This document shows, in pieces, positions 15,001 through 30,000 of a DNA stretch of 64,000 nt. The notes beneath the pieces were generated by a model. The model was not told the DNA's origin. It worked only from the letters and a program-made list of their open reading frames with translations, and did not search any database. Each line of letters begins with the position of its first letter. Position 1 is the first letter of the stretch. Location: positions 12,401,954 through 12,465,953 of the forward strand of contig CM053256.1 of NCBI GenBank assembly GCA_028583405.1, read 5' to 3'. Source of the stretch: Pogonophryne albipinna (Eukaryota; Chordata; Actinopteri; Perciformes; Artedidraconidae). A program made the translations under genes and the position numbers.

Positions 15001-18000
15001 TCGGACTGCTGGACAGCAGGGAGAACTGCTGGAGATTCTTCACTGACCGAGTTCGACTCCAGCTCACGGTCTTTCACATTTGTCTTCTAAAGAAATGGCT
15101 ATTAACGAGTGATTCTAACTTTCTAATTGTTCTTAAGCCGATTTTGTCATGATCATTTGTTCGATTGTATGTCATCGGTGTTCCTCAACGCATCTGTGAG
15201 CAGTTTACTGTCAACATAATTTTGTTGAAATGTTGTACTTGCAAAGTGCTGTCCCTAAAATGACAAAGACGAGAAGCAATATTCATTTTTTCTCTACCGT
15301 TATCATTATTCAATTCTGCCCAACAAGGACTTTGAAGTGTTTCTGAGACAAAAAGCGGTAGAACGCGGTTAATTTCCACACGACAGAAACACCTTTTTAC
15401 TAATAAAGCCTGTAGAAGCACCTTTATCAATTCACTTTGTATTTGAAGAAATGGGTATTTTTCAATTGACTTGAATACAATATTTTCTGTGGGGAAACAT
15501 CTCTGAATACTCCTTATTGACTGTAGCTTCAGCTAGGGTGTTGGCTGTTTCTTTTCCCCAGCAATAATAATTCAGATCCTGTTAGCTGAAGTGCAAGACA
15601 TATTAAATGACCAAAATCAAATCAGATCAATGTTGTGCTAGATGATTTTGATAGCACTTGAATGTGCCTTCACAGCTGACATTAACCACAGGAAATCAAT
15701 ACAAATCTTGCACATACTCTAGCGTGTTGAAGCTACAAAATTAAAAGCACAGCTGCTGTGTAGTGTTATTAAATATGTTTGACGGTATCAGAACACACAG
15801 CCAGTCTCTGCGCCAGGGCCTCTGGTAGCGTCACCGTCTGCTCCAGCCAACTGGGAATGTGGCTGCCTGTCCGCATGCCAAGGCAACCAAAGTGGGGGGA
15901 CAGAAGGCTGCCAGTGATGGGTTTCCTTTTTGGATGCTTCTGTGATGTCTATGAACTGTGTTGATTTTCCTACTTGGCTGTATATCTTGTCATTCACCTT
16001 GTGGAGATCTGTGTGGTTGACTCTGTCTCCTTGCTTACTGTTTCCTTGTAGGTGGTGCTGTGTTTGTCTCCTGTGGGCAGTGCCCTCCGTGTAAGGGCCC
16101 GTCGATTCCCTGCTCTCGTCCAATGCACCACCATTGACTGGTTCCACCCTTGGACCTCAGAAGCGCTGCAGTCCGTCAGCTACAGATTCATCCAAGAGAT
16201 CGAAGGCATTGAGGTCAGGCCTTTGAGTTCTCAAGTTCTTTATCTCACCATATCTCTCATTGTAATATTCAAAGTCTGAATGCAATTATTATTTAGTGGC
16301 TCCCTGCTTTCCCTTCTTTGATTCTACTTGTAAACTAACTTGTAATATATATATATATATATATATATTACATTATTGCAAATACAAAATATTATCATAT
16401 TGATGATTTACAGGCGCAACCCTACTCCATATAGAGAGAGCTTTTCACAAGATCTCGTTAATTCAGAAAAACAAGCAGATTTTTTTGCAGAAAAACGTTT
16501 CTCCAATTCCAAGACACATATTATTAATTAAGAAAAATAAGGCAAATATTACGTTCTCAAAACAATGCTTCCGTAGCCGTGTACCCCTTTTTTTGCAGAC
16601 CGAGTTAGACTTTAATGAACACCTTCTAATTACTACAGTGCAGCTGGATTAACTTTTCCATAGATCCCTCGTCATTAACTCTTTGCTGAGGTACTGACAA
16701 ATTGCCAAACACATGCCTGGAGACTCACAGTGAGTGCAGGCATATCATTGTTTTCCATCATAGCAGTGGAACGATCACAACCCACGATCATTTATGTTAA
16801 TGAGAGAAGAGTGATTAGTCCCATAACGACCCTCTAAGGAGGCACAGCTGTCACAACCAGGAAGTGTCATCTCATATGTGAACATGTGCCAGACTAGTGC
16901 GTGTACATCTGTCTGTGTGTGGAGGCTCCAAGCTGTACTTCCTGAGAAGTTGTGGTATTACTCGAGCACTTGTACATAAGCAATAGTATTAAACGCAGCT
17001 ATAGTACTAAGTTTGAGTTCTAGTTGTAGCAGCTGTAGTAGATGAGTACTAATTAGGGTAGTTCTTAAAGATACAATTATTCATCTTTTTGTTGATCCAG
17101 AGTTAATACATCTGCTTTTTTAAATTATTTGATAGCTTTTACCATTATAGATGTTTTTTTTTAGGTATTTTAAAGGAAAGAGATAGTAAATGTATTTTTG
17201 CTTACATTTTTTCTTTAAATACACATACACTGTGTGTGTGTGTGTGTATATATACTGCATATATTTAAATTATTGTCAACTGAACATAATCGTGTTTATT
17301 TGTATTTTTGGTCATTAAAAACAAGGTATATAGCAAAATTACCTTGGACAAGTTTCCCCATTTTCTGACATGTTATAGCAATTCATTAAGAAGTTAATCA
17401 GTAAAATACTTAATACAAATATATATTTGTTTGTGGCAGCCGTAGTAAAGTTATACTTATAACAATTTATAATCAAAGGGGGACTTGTATAATTAATAAT
17501 CTTCTTGTGTCTGCAGAAAGGAGTTTGTGTTAGTTTTAGTTCATGTGCATTAATATATAATACATTTGGAAAAGTTGAAACAAAACAATATGTCATATTA
17601 ATGTATATTTAAGTCTTTAATGATTGTTTATCTTCCTACAGAGGCTGGGAAACAAGAAATGATCATTTATTTAAAGTTAGAAATCACAACCCACTAATAG
17701 CTACAGGCTACTAATCAATGAGAACTTCTTTCGCATCTCAACTGAACCTAGCATGCTTTGTCAAAAAGCATTATGTCAGATCTTAATTAATAATGATTTT
17801 TTTCCCCCCTACTGGCTCCATGATCATTAACAATGGCTTTTTGTGAGTTATGGTTAGGTTTGATCCCTGCATTGTCTGCTCATTTGTTTTTGCTTTAATT
17901 GATCGCTAACTGTATGATTAATAGAGGCTTTGTGTCATTGAGCACCACATGATGAATACCTAGTTGAAATGTAGTCCAACAGCCGCTGTAGACGGTGTTT

Positions 18001-21000
18001 AGAAAGTTGTAGAATATCAGAGATAATGTAAACGTTGCGCATGTTTTACAAGCTGCATGTCAGTGGTCTAAACACATTATTTTCACAGTGGTTTCAAAGC
18101 CTAATCATTCCTGCTAGCTGCACTTAAATTTCAGATTGAGTAAGTCAGGGCCGGCCAAGTAAGATGGCAAAACTTGGAGATGAATTCAACATTTATGAAG
18201 ATAATATTTCACTCCCCATCAGGTTGGGGGTGTTAAACTCCACTCAATTCAGCTCACCCTGTTCTCTCCTCGCCCCCCCTGTCTGCTTATTTTTACAGCC
18301 TGCCGTCCAGGAATCCATCAGTCTTTTCATGGCCTACGTTCACACCAGTGTCAACCAGGCAAGTGAAAAATACCAGCGCAATGAGAAGAGGTACAATTAC
18401 ACCACCCCCAAGAGCTTTCTCCAGCAAATCACTCTGTACAGAAACCTTCTGGAGAAGAGCCGAGCTCAGCTCCAGCACAAGATGAACCGACTTGACAGCG
18501 GCCTTCAAAAGCTCCAAACCACTGCCGCTCAGGTAAATGTCTTTATTATAAACTGTAGGGAGTCAAATAGTGGGTTTCAGGTAGAAGGTAACGTCGTAAC
18601 ATTTGGAATAGTACTATTATTAGATATGTTATTCCCACAGTAGGGGTTTTGCCTTGACATTAAGGATATTACACAAGCCCTTTTCTGTGTTTTAGGTCGA
18701 TGATCTTAAAGCTAAACTGGCATCACAAGAAGCGGAGCTGACCTGTAAAAACCAGAACATCGAGGCTCTCATCACAAAGATCGGACTTCAGACTGAGAAG
18801 GTTAGCAGCAAGAGAGAGGCTGCAGATATCGAGGCACAAAAGGTTTGAAATCATATCCATCATTGGTTTTTATTCACCTTAGGCACGACACTCTCCCTAC
18901 CATACCATTCCCTACATGTTCTTTTTCTGATGCTCTTCATGATGGTTGCTTTTTCACAGGTTGCTGTCATAAAGGCAGAAGTCTTAGTCAAACAGAAGGA
19001 CTGTGAAAGTGACTTAGCCAAGGCAGAGCCATCTTTAGCAGCTGCAACAGAAGCACTGGACACCCTCAACAAGGTGCTTCATTTTATCAACAAAAAAACT
19101 AAGACCCTTTCAAATCTTCAGTCATCCTAAAGACAATATATTGTGTGTGATGATTTTGTAGGTGAATCTTACTGAGCTGAAGGCCTTCCCAAACCCCCCA
19201 GCAGCAGTGATCAACGTGGCAGCAGCTGTGATGGTGCTGCTCGCTCCCCGCGGTCGGGTGCCGAAGGATCGGAGCTGGAAGGCGGCGCGGGCCTTCATGG
19301 GCAAGGTTAAGCTGTCATCATGTCAATCACATCTGCCTGATTAATGCCAATCTAATTTGTGTGTGGGCCTTGACCCTGGCCCTGCCCGGCTCTCCAATGC
19401 ACACATTACAGCTTAATGGCTTTATGAATATGCTCGCTCAGTAGGGGAGCAAGTGTGTCGGCCCCACTCGCAACCTCTAGCTGCTATTAATGAAAGTGTG
19501 GCTATAACAATGATTATTTGCTTTTTAAAAGCCAGTAGGATTATGCATGAATATGAGATCTTTTTTCTTACCAAAAGCAGTTATATTGTCATTTTAGACC
19601 CAGTAGATCTTTTATGTATTTGGTTATCTGAAATGTTTCATTGGTAGAAAATGCATGTGCATCTGATACATGCCTTTTTTATTATTTAATTTTCACTTAC
19701 TGTAGATCCTTAAAAGTGGCTGTAGGTGAGAAAAGATGAAGACAAAGTCATATAAAGATACAGGTTGTTGTTTTTTAAATAAAATGCATTCAGTGTTCGA
19801 CCACTATGCTTTTCCATTATGATGATCTGCAGTCTGCCTTCCTCCAATACCCCTGCCAAGTATTAGTCTATAGCAACTGTATTCAGCATTATCTCATTAC
19901 AAAAGAGATTATATAATTTGTGTGCAGTTTAATGGAGAACACAAACAAATTATAAACCATATTTGATATGTGAAATCTTTTGTATGTCTCACTTTCTGGT
20001 TTTAGTAATAAGTCAGATCTTTGTTACAGGATCTCATTATAGACTGCTGCCAGCGCAAAACACTGGAGCTGGTATTAATGTGTATCTTTGTTAACGCCTG
20101 TCAGGTGGATGATTTCCTTCAGGCCCTGACGTCGTATGACAAGGAGCACGTCCCCGAGGTCTGTTTGACTGTGGTAAAAAAGGAATATCTGAAAAATCCA
20201 CAGTTCCACCCTGATCTGGTTCGGACTAAATCTACAGCTGCAGCGGGTCTCTGTGCCTGGGCTCTAAACATTGTCCGGTACTACGAGGTGAGGAAATGCC
20301 TTCAGATAAGTTGTAGTTACAATAAATGTTACATTTTGTTTATATTCCGCAAAAAGGTGTTTTTATCCTTGTAAAACCTTTGTAAAGTACGACTCTTTTT
20401 TTGCAGATTTATTGTGAGGTCATTCCTAAGAGGCATGCATTATCACAAGCTAATGCAGAACTAGACACAGCTACAGCCAAAATGTTAGCAGTTCAAAAGA
20501 AATTGGCGGTGAGTGCACTCAATGTTATAATTAAACTCAATTAAGACATCCTAAAAGCTAGATTTTTGTAATGCTGTCTAATTTCCATGGCTTCCTTTGG
20601 TTTGTTTCTCAGGATCTTGATGCAACCCTACAGAGCCTCACAGCTCAGGTTGAAGCAGCTACAGCTGAGAAACTCAGTTGTCAGGAGGAGGTGAAACGCA
20701 CCAACCAGACCATAGAGCTGGCCAACCGACTGGTCAAGGGCTTAGAGGTAAACAAGGAGAGATAGAGGAGTGTGTTGGTGTCATTGGGGCAGACCTGGCA
20801 TAGAGTAAACTGTCAATTAGCCAGAGGCATGCATGGAAAGGCGCTGGTAATGGAATTGCATCAGTAATCTGGACTAGAAAGTTGTTATATCCATTCCTGG
20901 CAAGCTAGTCCGATGGTTGTGTGAGTACTTCAGGCGGAGGGAGATTTAACAGCTCCGCCAGCAGCAAACTGGGGACTTGTGAGACAGGTAGAGAGGGCTG

Positions 21001-24000
21001 GACCACAGACAACGCATGGCTGAACTGGGCAACCGGCTGTCTGAATGCTTTCCAAACAGAAAGGGAGAGAGATGGCAAGAGTGCTACACTAACACTGCTC
21101 TCAGTCAACGCAGTAGAGAGTAGAGTATGTACAGAATGTGTGTGTACTGTGTCACTGTAAGACTGGATGGATTTTATTTGTAATATTATTAAATTCTCAA
21201 TTATTATTTTTTTAAAGTATCAAGGGGAAGTTGTATAATCTGAATATATGAATGTTATTGCTGCTTATCTGTTGAATATTCTATTAAACTGTTTTGCATT
21301 TCTATGCGTGCCTTTTTCAGGTTACAGTATTTATTATCTTTATGGATGCTAAAATGAAATAAAAGATGGCCATTTGTACGTTTCCTCATGCCAGAAAATA
21401 AATGCGGTTTGCATGGAACAGCTTGGCTTTTAAGCATATCAAGATAAATGTTTAGTCTTTATGGCATTGACCTGGAAGCAATAGTGTTCAGACTAATAAA
21501 TCAGGCCGTCTATATTTAATCGTTAACTTACCTCAAAGCCTCAACAGCTGTTGGAAATTAACAATGTCTCACCCCAGACTGAGTGATATTACAGGCAATC
21601 CATAAGGCATTAGAGTAAAATTATAGTGATTTTTAACTGTCTGAAAATGTATTATGTGACATATTCTAGATCCACAGCCCCTTGTAAGAAAATGCCATAC
21701 ATGATTTATTGTTGTAGTACTGTCACAGTCACAGTATTGAAGGTTTAAATGAATGCTAAATTGATGCAGAGCGGGTCTACAGCCAAACTTCCAAAGCTAT
21801 TTTAAGAGAATTACCGTTGTATGCTTTACTGCTTTCATCTTCTTAATCTGTGCAATAAATGCAGTAATAAATGAAGTACATTTCCCTGCAGTGGAGATTC
21901 TTCTTCAGTTCTACGGTTCATTCTGTCTCCAAATGGGCTAGTTTGTCTTATTGTCCCTTTTTCTGTGATGATATGATATTAAACCCAGATTCCTCTGTCT
22001 TCCAGTCAGAGAAGGAGCGCTGGTCCCAGGCAATTGTTGAGTACGAAAAGCAACAGAGAACTCTGTGTGGCGATGTCCTCATCACTTCAGCCTTCGTCTC
22101 TTACATGGGTTACTTCACAAGACAGTATCGCGTGGAGCTTCTGAACAGCGCATGGATCCCTTTCCTCCATTCTCAGAAAGTAAGGCTAACGCTTATTCAA
22201 CAGACTTTGTGTTTGGAGAGTCAAATCTTTCTCTCTATAAACATCCACAGCAGAATCTGTGTACTACTGCCAAAGCTCCAACTAGAGTGAAATCATCGCT
22301 GGCTTTCTGTTCCAGGTCTCTGTACCCCTGACAGAAGGCTTGGATCCAATCCTCATGCTTACAGATGATGCCACTGTGGCTGCCTGGCATAACCAGGGCC
22401 TGCCAAACGATAGGATGTCCACCGAGAACGCTTCCATCCTGACCACCAGTGAGCGTTGGCCGCTCATCATCGACCCGCAGCAGCAGGGCGTCAAGTGGAT
22501 CAGAAACCGGCTAGGGTCAGAGCTGAGGGTGGTGCAGCATGGACAGAAGGGGTGAGAAGAGGATGTCATCTGATGGCAGTTAATATCGCCAGAAAATTGC
22601 AGTTTTTCCACGTTTTTAATGTATACGTTTGTTGTTGTTTCTGTTTTATTTTATTAGTAGCACATGATAACAAAGGCCCTACGTAGCTGTGTACGTAACC
22701 GGATGTAGGATAACCTGGAAGAGCGTCAGGACACGTTTTAGGCATTTGATAGCTATGTGACAACGATTAACATGATGATTCAGCCTCTATGGAAGTATAT
22801 GACTGTCATGTTTATTGCTTACGTGGGCCTTAGCTAATCTGAACTAAACATTGTATACTGCTTTGAACCGGTATACATGCGTCTTGTGACTGAATAACAC
22901 CCTGTCTTGTATATAAAGCATTTGAAGGACACTGTTCTGGGAATAATTATGTATGTGATGACTACTTCCATTCTTGCAAGGATGATAAATACATGTTCCT
23001 GATTATTGAAGCTCAAGCCGGTGACGAGTGATATTTTTCTAACAGCGGCTAAACCCTCTCTGTCTAACAAAATCTACATGGACTGCTAAAATATGGTAGC
23101 ATAGAAACACGAATGTCCTTCCATCTTTGTTTCATCCCTTTTATTCCGTTTCCTGTCTTACTCCCTAGGTATCTAGATGTGATTGAACAAGCCCTTGCCT
23201 GTGGTGAAACAGTTCTGTTAGAGAATCTGCCGGAGAAGGTAGACCCAGTCCTGGAGCCTCTGCTGGGGAGAAACACTATTAAGAGAGGAAGGTCAGTACT
23301 AAAACATTACATTTACTTTGTACTTTATGGATTAAAACAAAGGCGTATATAAAGCATTAATCCAGTTCATCAATAGTAAAAGCTTTGTTTTGTTAGGTTA
23401 GTACTGAAAAATGACATTGTTGTACTTCATGGATTAAAATAAAAACGTATACTATGCATTCATCTACCCCACCAAAGGGGCTGTTGCACACACGTTTTAA
23501 TCAATGTGCAGTATTTGTATCCCTGTTGATCTGCGAGTCAATATGCCCACAACTCGTCCCCATGTCTCTGTGGTGTTGGACAATAGGAGCAGATTTGCCA
23601 GATGGTTGAGTCTCACTGAGCTTTGAAACACCAGTAAGACATGACTGAACGCATTATTATTGCCCACTCTTTAGATTATTAATGAATTTGCAGCGCGTGT
23701 TCTGAATCCCTGAGGCCAGCATATTGATTGGCCCCTCAAGACGGGTGATAGATGTATATTTGTGTGTTCATATTCTTTAGGTGTGATGAATATTAAACAG
23801 CTGGGCCTCAGTGTAAAAGCTGAATTGAGGACCGTCATGGTTATGTATAAGGACTCCTGTCTCCTACAAAATGATGGCCTTCTACACACTAAATTCAGGG
23901 GTCCTCCATCATTATGGCAAACTCAATTCAGCTTCAATCAATTCATAATGTCGATTTGCCGGCATTTATTCAGAAACAGGAACATAACTGATTCTATTTA

Positions 24001-27000
24001 ACCTCCACTAAGATGCATCTGGATTATTTTGACTTATTTTAAGTAGTCAGGTCTTATATGGGTATTGTATTTAATTATGAACAAGACATTATCAGTAATG
24101 CTACTATCCTTAAATGATTTAGCTTTTATACATGCTAACCATACTAGCACTTGTTTGAAACAGCCTGTATTTGGTAAATCTATCTGCTGTCAAACCTGAT
24201 TTTCAAACATGAGTACTGCTACCCACTTTATCCACTTCACGGTGCCACCAAAATAGCTGCTCTGTAATTACCTTTGTACGGTTACCAATTACCCTATAAC
24301 GCACAAAACCCAGCAAATGTCCTTAAAGGGACAAACAGCAGCAGTATAAATAGAAAGTACCACATATTGACATTCTGCTTTGACTCTCACTTCAAAAATG
24401 TTTACATCTTTCTTGCTCTGATCTATGCATGACCATGAATATTGAATCTCTTGGCACATGGTCGTTGAACTTCTTCTGAAATCCTGTCTGTCCAGACGTA
24501 ACAATTCATCATAGTAAATCTGATTATAAGTTTTTCCCCTGTAGATGACCCGCACACTTGTTTCTGTCGATGATTAATACAACCTGCGCGGGCAGCCATG
24601 ATGGATCTGGTGGGGATCCACAGCTGAAGTTCATTAATAATTGGAATGTTGTAGAGTGTGAAGTAATGAATACTAATTATTCCTTTCATGGCTGACGGAA
24701 GACTACAAGCCAATCCATCAGCAAGGACTTTAATTTGGTGGAGTAATGGTTCTATCAATAGTACATTAATTCTGGCTTGTGAAGATATAGAGTTGAACCA
24801 GACCCAGGCCATGAGGAACCTGTGTTGTAAAATTGGGGCCTTGCCTGACATCCAAGGGGTAATTAGAGAAAAATGAGAAGCCACCAAGTTCGTCAAGCCA
24901 TCGCTAATTTAATTGAAATGCAGGAAGAGATAAATATTGGCCGCTGTGGTGATAATCTTTCTTAATTCTTCATGAGTATTTGTCTACACGTGTGAGTGAC
25001 ATTCGGAGCGGGGGTGAAGTTCTTTCCTCTGCTGAGGTTGTTATGCATGAAAAGTGAGAGTTCAATAGGCTAAGATAGTCAAGACAAAATGGAGTGTTTG
25101 CACTGCCGCCGTACAAATAATCTACTGGTTCATAATCATCAGTCATTATCATTTAATCACAATTGAAATCCCCTGCACTGTCTTTTAAAGGAAAGCACTG
25201 GTGATGTTTCTAATCATCTAGACTAGATCCCATCATCATTAATGTTTCCCTTTCTTAAAGTCTACTGCTGGGAATACACAACAAACCAAGGCAAATATAA
25301 CTCTGCTGCCGTTTTTGCTGTTCCATTTTTTTTTATAGTTAAAGAGAAAAAAGAACTGTTTCCAGCAAAGTGGTCTTTGATCCGTAAACAACAACTCTAA
25401 ACATGAAAGATCACTATTATCCTTTGGATTAGTCGTTTTTAGTCATTCTATTGACTAACTTTTTGGGAAGCTTTTTATCAATTGGCTCATTGTCATGGAG
25501 ATTGGTCATAAACATACCAGTAGCTGTTAGATTTCCTCCTTCTGGGACTTCTTGTTTATGCTGCAATAAAAGTCAGGCATGAATTCATAAGGTGCTTATT
25601 TTGAATATGACAAAAAAAGCTAAGTCTGTAGATCCACATTTGTATTAGTATACAATAAAGTAAAGTTGCATTTTCCACGTTTTAAAGTACTTCAACAGAT
25701 TCATAAAATAGATCATGAGATGTACTTTCTGTTAATCATTGAATGTTTCACTCGTAGCCTTTCCTTACATTTTGATTGGCTTTCAGCTATATATATTTTG
25801 TAAGTGTATCCTTCTGTTATCCAGGTATATTCGTATTGGCGGCAAGGAGTGTGAATACAACAGCAACTTTCAACTCATCCTCCACACCAAGTTGGCCAAT
25901 CCCCATTTCCCCCCTGAGCTGCAGGCCCAGACCACCCTCATCAACTTCACAGTGACTCCTGTGGGCCTGGAGGAGCAGCTGCTGGGACAGGTGGTGTCCC
26001 GCGAGAGGCCCGACCTGGAGGCCTTAAAGGTAAATCCATTGGTATTTGATGAACTATATAGACTGCTAAACCTGTGGTTAGGACTTTTATCGATGATATG
26101 ATTACATTGAAAACATCAGTTCATAATAGCAAATGGAAAAGTCTGAATTGTTTTGTGTACGGTTCCTAAGATGGAGCTGACCAGCCAGCAGAACCACTTT
26201 AAGATTGAACTGAAGAGGTTGGAGGACGACCTGTTGAGTCGCCTCTCTGCAGCCCACGGTAATTTCCTCGGTGATATTTCTCTGGTGGAGCAACTCGAGA
26301 ACGCTAAAAGCACGGCCGCTCACATTCAGTACAAGGTGAGGTTATTACACCAAGTTTTGCAACGATAGCCAAGTGCATGTTCTGTTGTTTTTTTGTCACT
26401 CAAGTGTTTTTGAATGTCACACAACGGCAAGCTCCTCATTTTATTGCATTAGCCGCAAATGGTGTGAGTTAGGAACAGGTGTAATGAGAGGGATTTGGAG
26501 CATGACTGCGAGCCTAATAGCTCATTTTGTGCAATTGGAACACACAGGTGGTGGAGGCCAGAGAGAACGAGACAAAGATCAACGAGGCTCGAGAACTTTA
26601 CCGCCCAGCAGCTGAGAGAGCCTCACTCCTCTTCTTCATCATCAATGACCTCAGCAAGATTAACCCCATGTACCAGTTTTCTCTCAAGGTGAAACCTTCA
26701 CCCCTGAATCCTCTCAGGGGACGCATCGTTTTTGAAGCGCTTTCAAACCGTGATCAGTCCTTTCTGACCAAGTTTCCATTAAATGTGTTCATTTTTCTTG
26801 ATGATTAAGATTTAAGGCATAGCCCTGTCTGTAAAATGTGCTTAAATATATACTTCTATGCCAAAAATGTTAGCTTTTTCTTTATGTTTAGCTCCTACCA
26901 AGTGAGAATCTGTCTAAATACAAGGATTCAAGGCTTTTATTGGTCATACGTACATAGCTACAGTGTAGTTATGTAAATCTTAGGTCACAGGCTCCTCCAA

Positions 27001-30000
27001 CAGTGCAACACAATAAAACGGATAAAGTAGTGCAAGTAAATACGAATAAAATAGAATAGAAATAGTGCAAGGAGAGTCTATATACAAGTAATTGGAATAC
27101 GATATATTAGATAAATAATGTGTAAGTTGCAAACAGATGAATGTTATGGATGTTCTTTGAAAAGTCCAGGTGTTTTAACAGTCTTATGTGGAATGAAATG
27201 CTTGTATCTCTTTGGTTGTATTCCAGACCTTTAACTCGGTGTTTAACAAAGCGATGGAGCGTGCAGAATGGGACGAGGATGTGAGGACCAGAGTGCACAC
27301 CCTGACTGAGGCCATCACCTATTCTGTATTCCTGTACACCAGCCAGGGCCTGTTTGAGAGAGACAAGTTAACCTTCTTGTCACACACTGCCTTCCAGGTG
27401 AGGGACTCAGGGCCGCCTCAAAGGTGGGGCGTCCTGTCATTCCCATCAATCAAAGTACTTTTCTGCCCACACATTAACTTCAATTAAAAGCAGTCAGCAG
27501 GACCATACGCTGCTATTGATTACCTCTCCCACCTTGCTCCACGGCTGCTGTTCAGACACTGGGTTCTGACAGGGGGTTGGTTCTGATGGCATAATGCAAT
27601 TATCTGTCATTGCGCCAACTGTTATCATCTTAGAAATGGTGCTGCTCTGAAGGCTGCCCTTCATGTGGCTATTCCACATACAGAAGCCATTTCTCAGCCT
27701 CTTTGAGTTGGAACACCCACCTGCCAGAGTTTTCTTGCAGTTTTTTTTTATTTTTATTTCGGTGGAAATGATTTAAAAGAAATCAATACAACATGGATCA
27801 TTACAAACTGCTCCTCTTCCTTCCCCTCAGATGGCTCTCAAGCAGGGCCTGATTGATGCTCAGGAATTTGACTTCCTACTGCGTTTCCATGTGGAAGCGT
27901 GCAAAGTTAGTCCCGTGTCCTTCCTCTCTCCACATGCCTGGGGAGCCATTAAGGTACAGTCAATGCCAATAACATGCTTTTATATGTGATGTCACCAGCT
28001 TAATGGTCACATTTTCTATTCTTGTTAGCCATCAGTTCATCACTACATACCATTGTATATTTTCTACTTTTTAATGCCGTTTTATTTCTTCTTTGAGATG
28101 TTTACATTTTAGAATTGTTCATTTCTACTCTTTTAATTTCTACTTATGTGCAATGCCTTGTTTTTTTTATGCTGCTGCAATGCAAAAATGTCCCAATTTG
28201 GGTTCAATAAAGTACATCTTATCTTATAGTCTGATTAGAGAGATCTTTAAAATCTGTTATCTGGATATAGACAATTTCTACAATGGAGGGCTTCGTCGGA
28301 CTGGACAAAGACATGGAGAGCTCCCCGAAGCGTTGGAGGAAGATCGTTGAGTCCAGTTGTCCTGAAAAGGAAAGACTTCCCCATGACTGGAAGAATAAAA
28401 GTTCCCTCCAGAAGCTTATTATCTTCAGAGCCCTTCGCCCTGATAGGATCACCTATACACTGAGGTATGTAAATGACCAAAGAACAATTGTATTTATAGG
28501 TGTTGTATATCACTAAATCCCCCTAAATGGTTTCCTGGCAGGTCCTTTGTGGAGGAAAGCATGGGAGCAAAATACGTGGATGCTGCAAGGCTGGAGTTTG
28601 ACAAGCTGTATGAGGAAAGCAGCTCCTCCACCCCGGTGTTCTTCATCCTCTCACCTGGAGTGAATCCCCTCAAAGATGTGGAAAAACTAGGTACTGTTTG
28701 CATTGTTTGCTATTTAAACATCCTTGTCACGTGGTAGGGATTATTGTCCTAAATCCCCTTTGTGCGCAGGATTGAAGCTGGGATTCTCCATCGAGCAGGG
28801 CACTCTGCACAACGTCTCCCTGGGCCAGGGGCAGGAGGAGGTGGCTGAGAGGGCTCTGGGGAGCGCCTCTAAACTGGGACACTGGGTCATTCTGCAGGTA
28901 GGATCCATTATCCAGCAACTAGCTAACTGCAGAGCTCTTCCAGCAAGCCTGTAATGCACCTAATGATATTATCTCATCCCCTGAGCAAGGAAATAAACTC
29001 AATTTGGTTCAATAAAAACCATAATTGGCTAAATCAGCTCCTTAAATGCCTCCCGTAAAAGGGAGAAGGCTGCGGCCAAGTGAGTCCTCTACGAATTTCA
29101 CACTAATTCAGACCATGGCAGGACAATTTGACCATGACTAATACACAAATGAACCACGAGCATAACTAAACATACATTTATCTGATCTATTATGTCCAAT
29201 TCTTCAGAATGTGCACCTGGTGGCTCGCTGGCTGCCCTCTCTCGATGCTCTTCTGGAGACAGCAGCGGTGGACAGCCACCAGAACTACAGAGTGTTCATC
29301 ACCGGAGAACCAGCATCGAGCCCCGAGCATCACGTGATCCCCAGAGGCATCCTGGAGAGCGCCATCAAGATCACCAATGAGCCCCCCACCGGCATGAATG
29401 CCAGTTTGCATGCAGCCCTCAACCACTTCAATCAAGTGTGTGGAAACGTTCAAAGCAATGCATTACATTCGATTAAAAGAAATGAGGATTTGAGTTCACT
29501 CCAATCTGTTTTTCTTCCTCTCTCTTCTTAGGACACCCTGGATATGTGTTCCAGAGAGCAGGAGTTCAACTCCATGTTCTTCTCCCTCTGCTTCTTCCAC
29601 GCTTGTGTTACGGAGCGTCGTAAATTTGGTCCCCAGGGGTGGAACCAGAACTACCCGTTCAGCACCGGAGACCTCACCATCTCCGCCAGCGTCCTGTACA
29701 ACTACTTAGAGGCCAACACTAAAGTATTCTTACCTCCTATTATTAATAATTACTCAACACTTTTATGTATCCTTTGGTAAAACTTTTAATTTGCTTTTCA
29801 CAACTACTTTCTTAAGTAAATGTATAATGATTATGGTGTTTGCAGTGGCCTTATTGTCAGACAGGGATGTTGAATTACAGCACAGTGCATCCAATTACTA
29901 AATCTTTTGTTCCAGTGTTATCTGTGAAAAAAGCTCAGTCTCTTTTTTCACATTTCTTCCTCTTATGACTATGAGCACCAAACTTATAATTTAGCTTTAT

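Noticed and set aside
24423..24896. 157-codon minus-strand frame in a dnah11 intron
   Set aside because: No protein family resemblance and no splice context; better explained as non-coding sequence.
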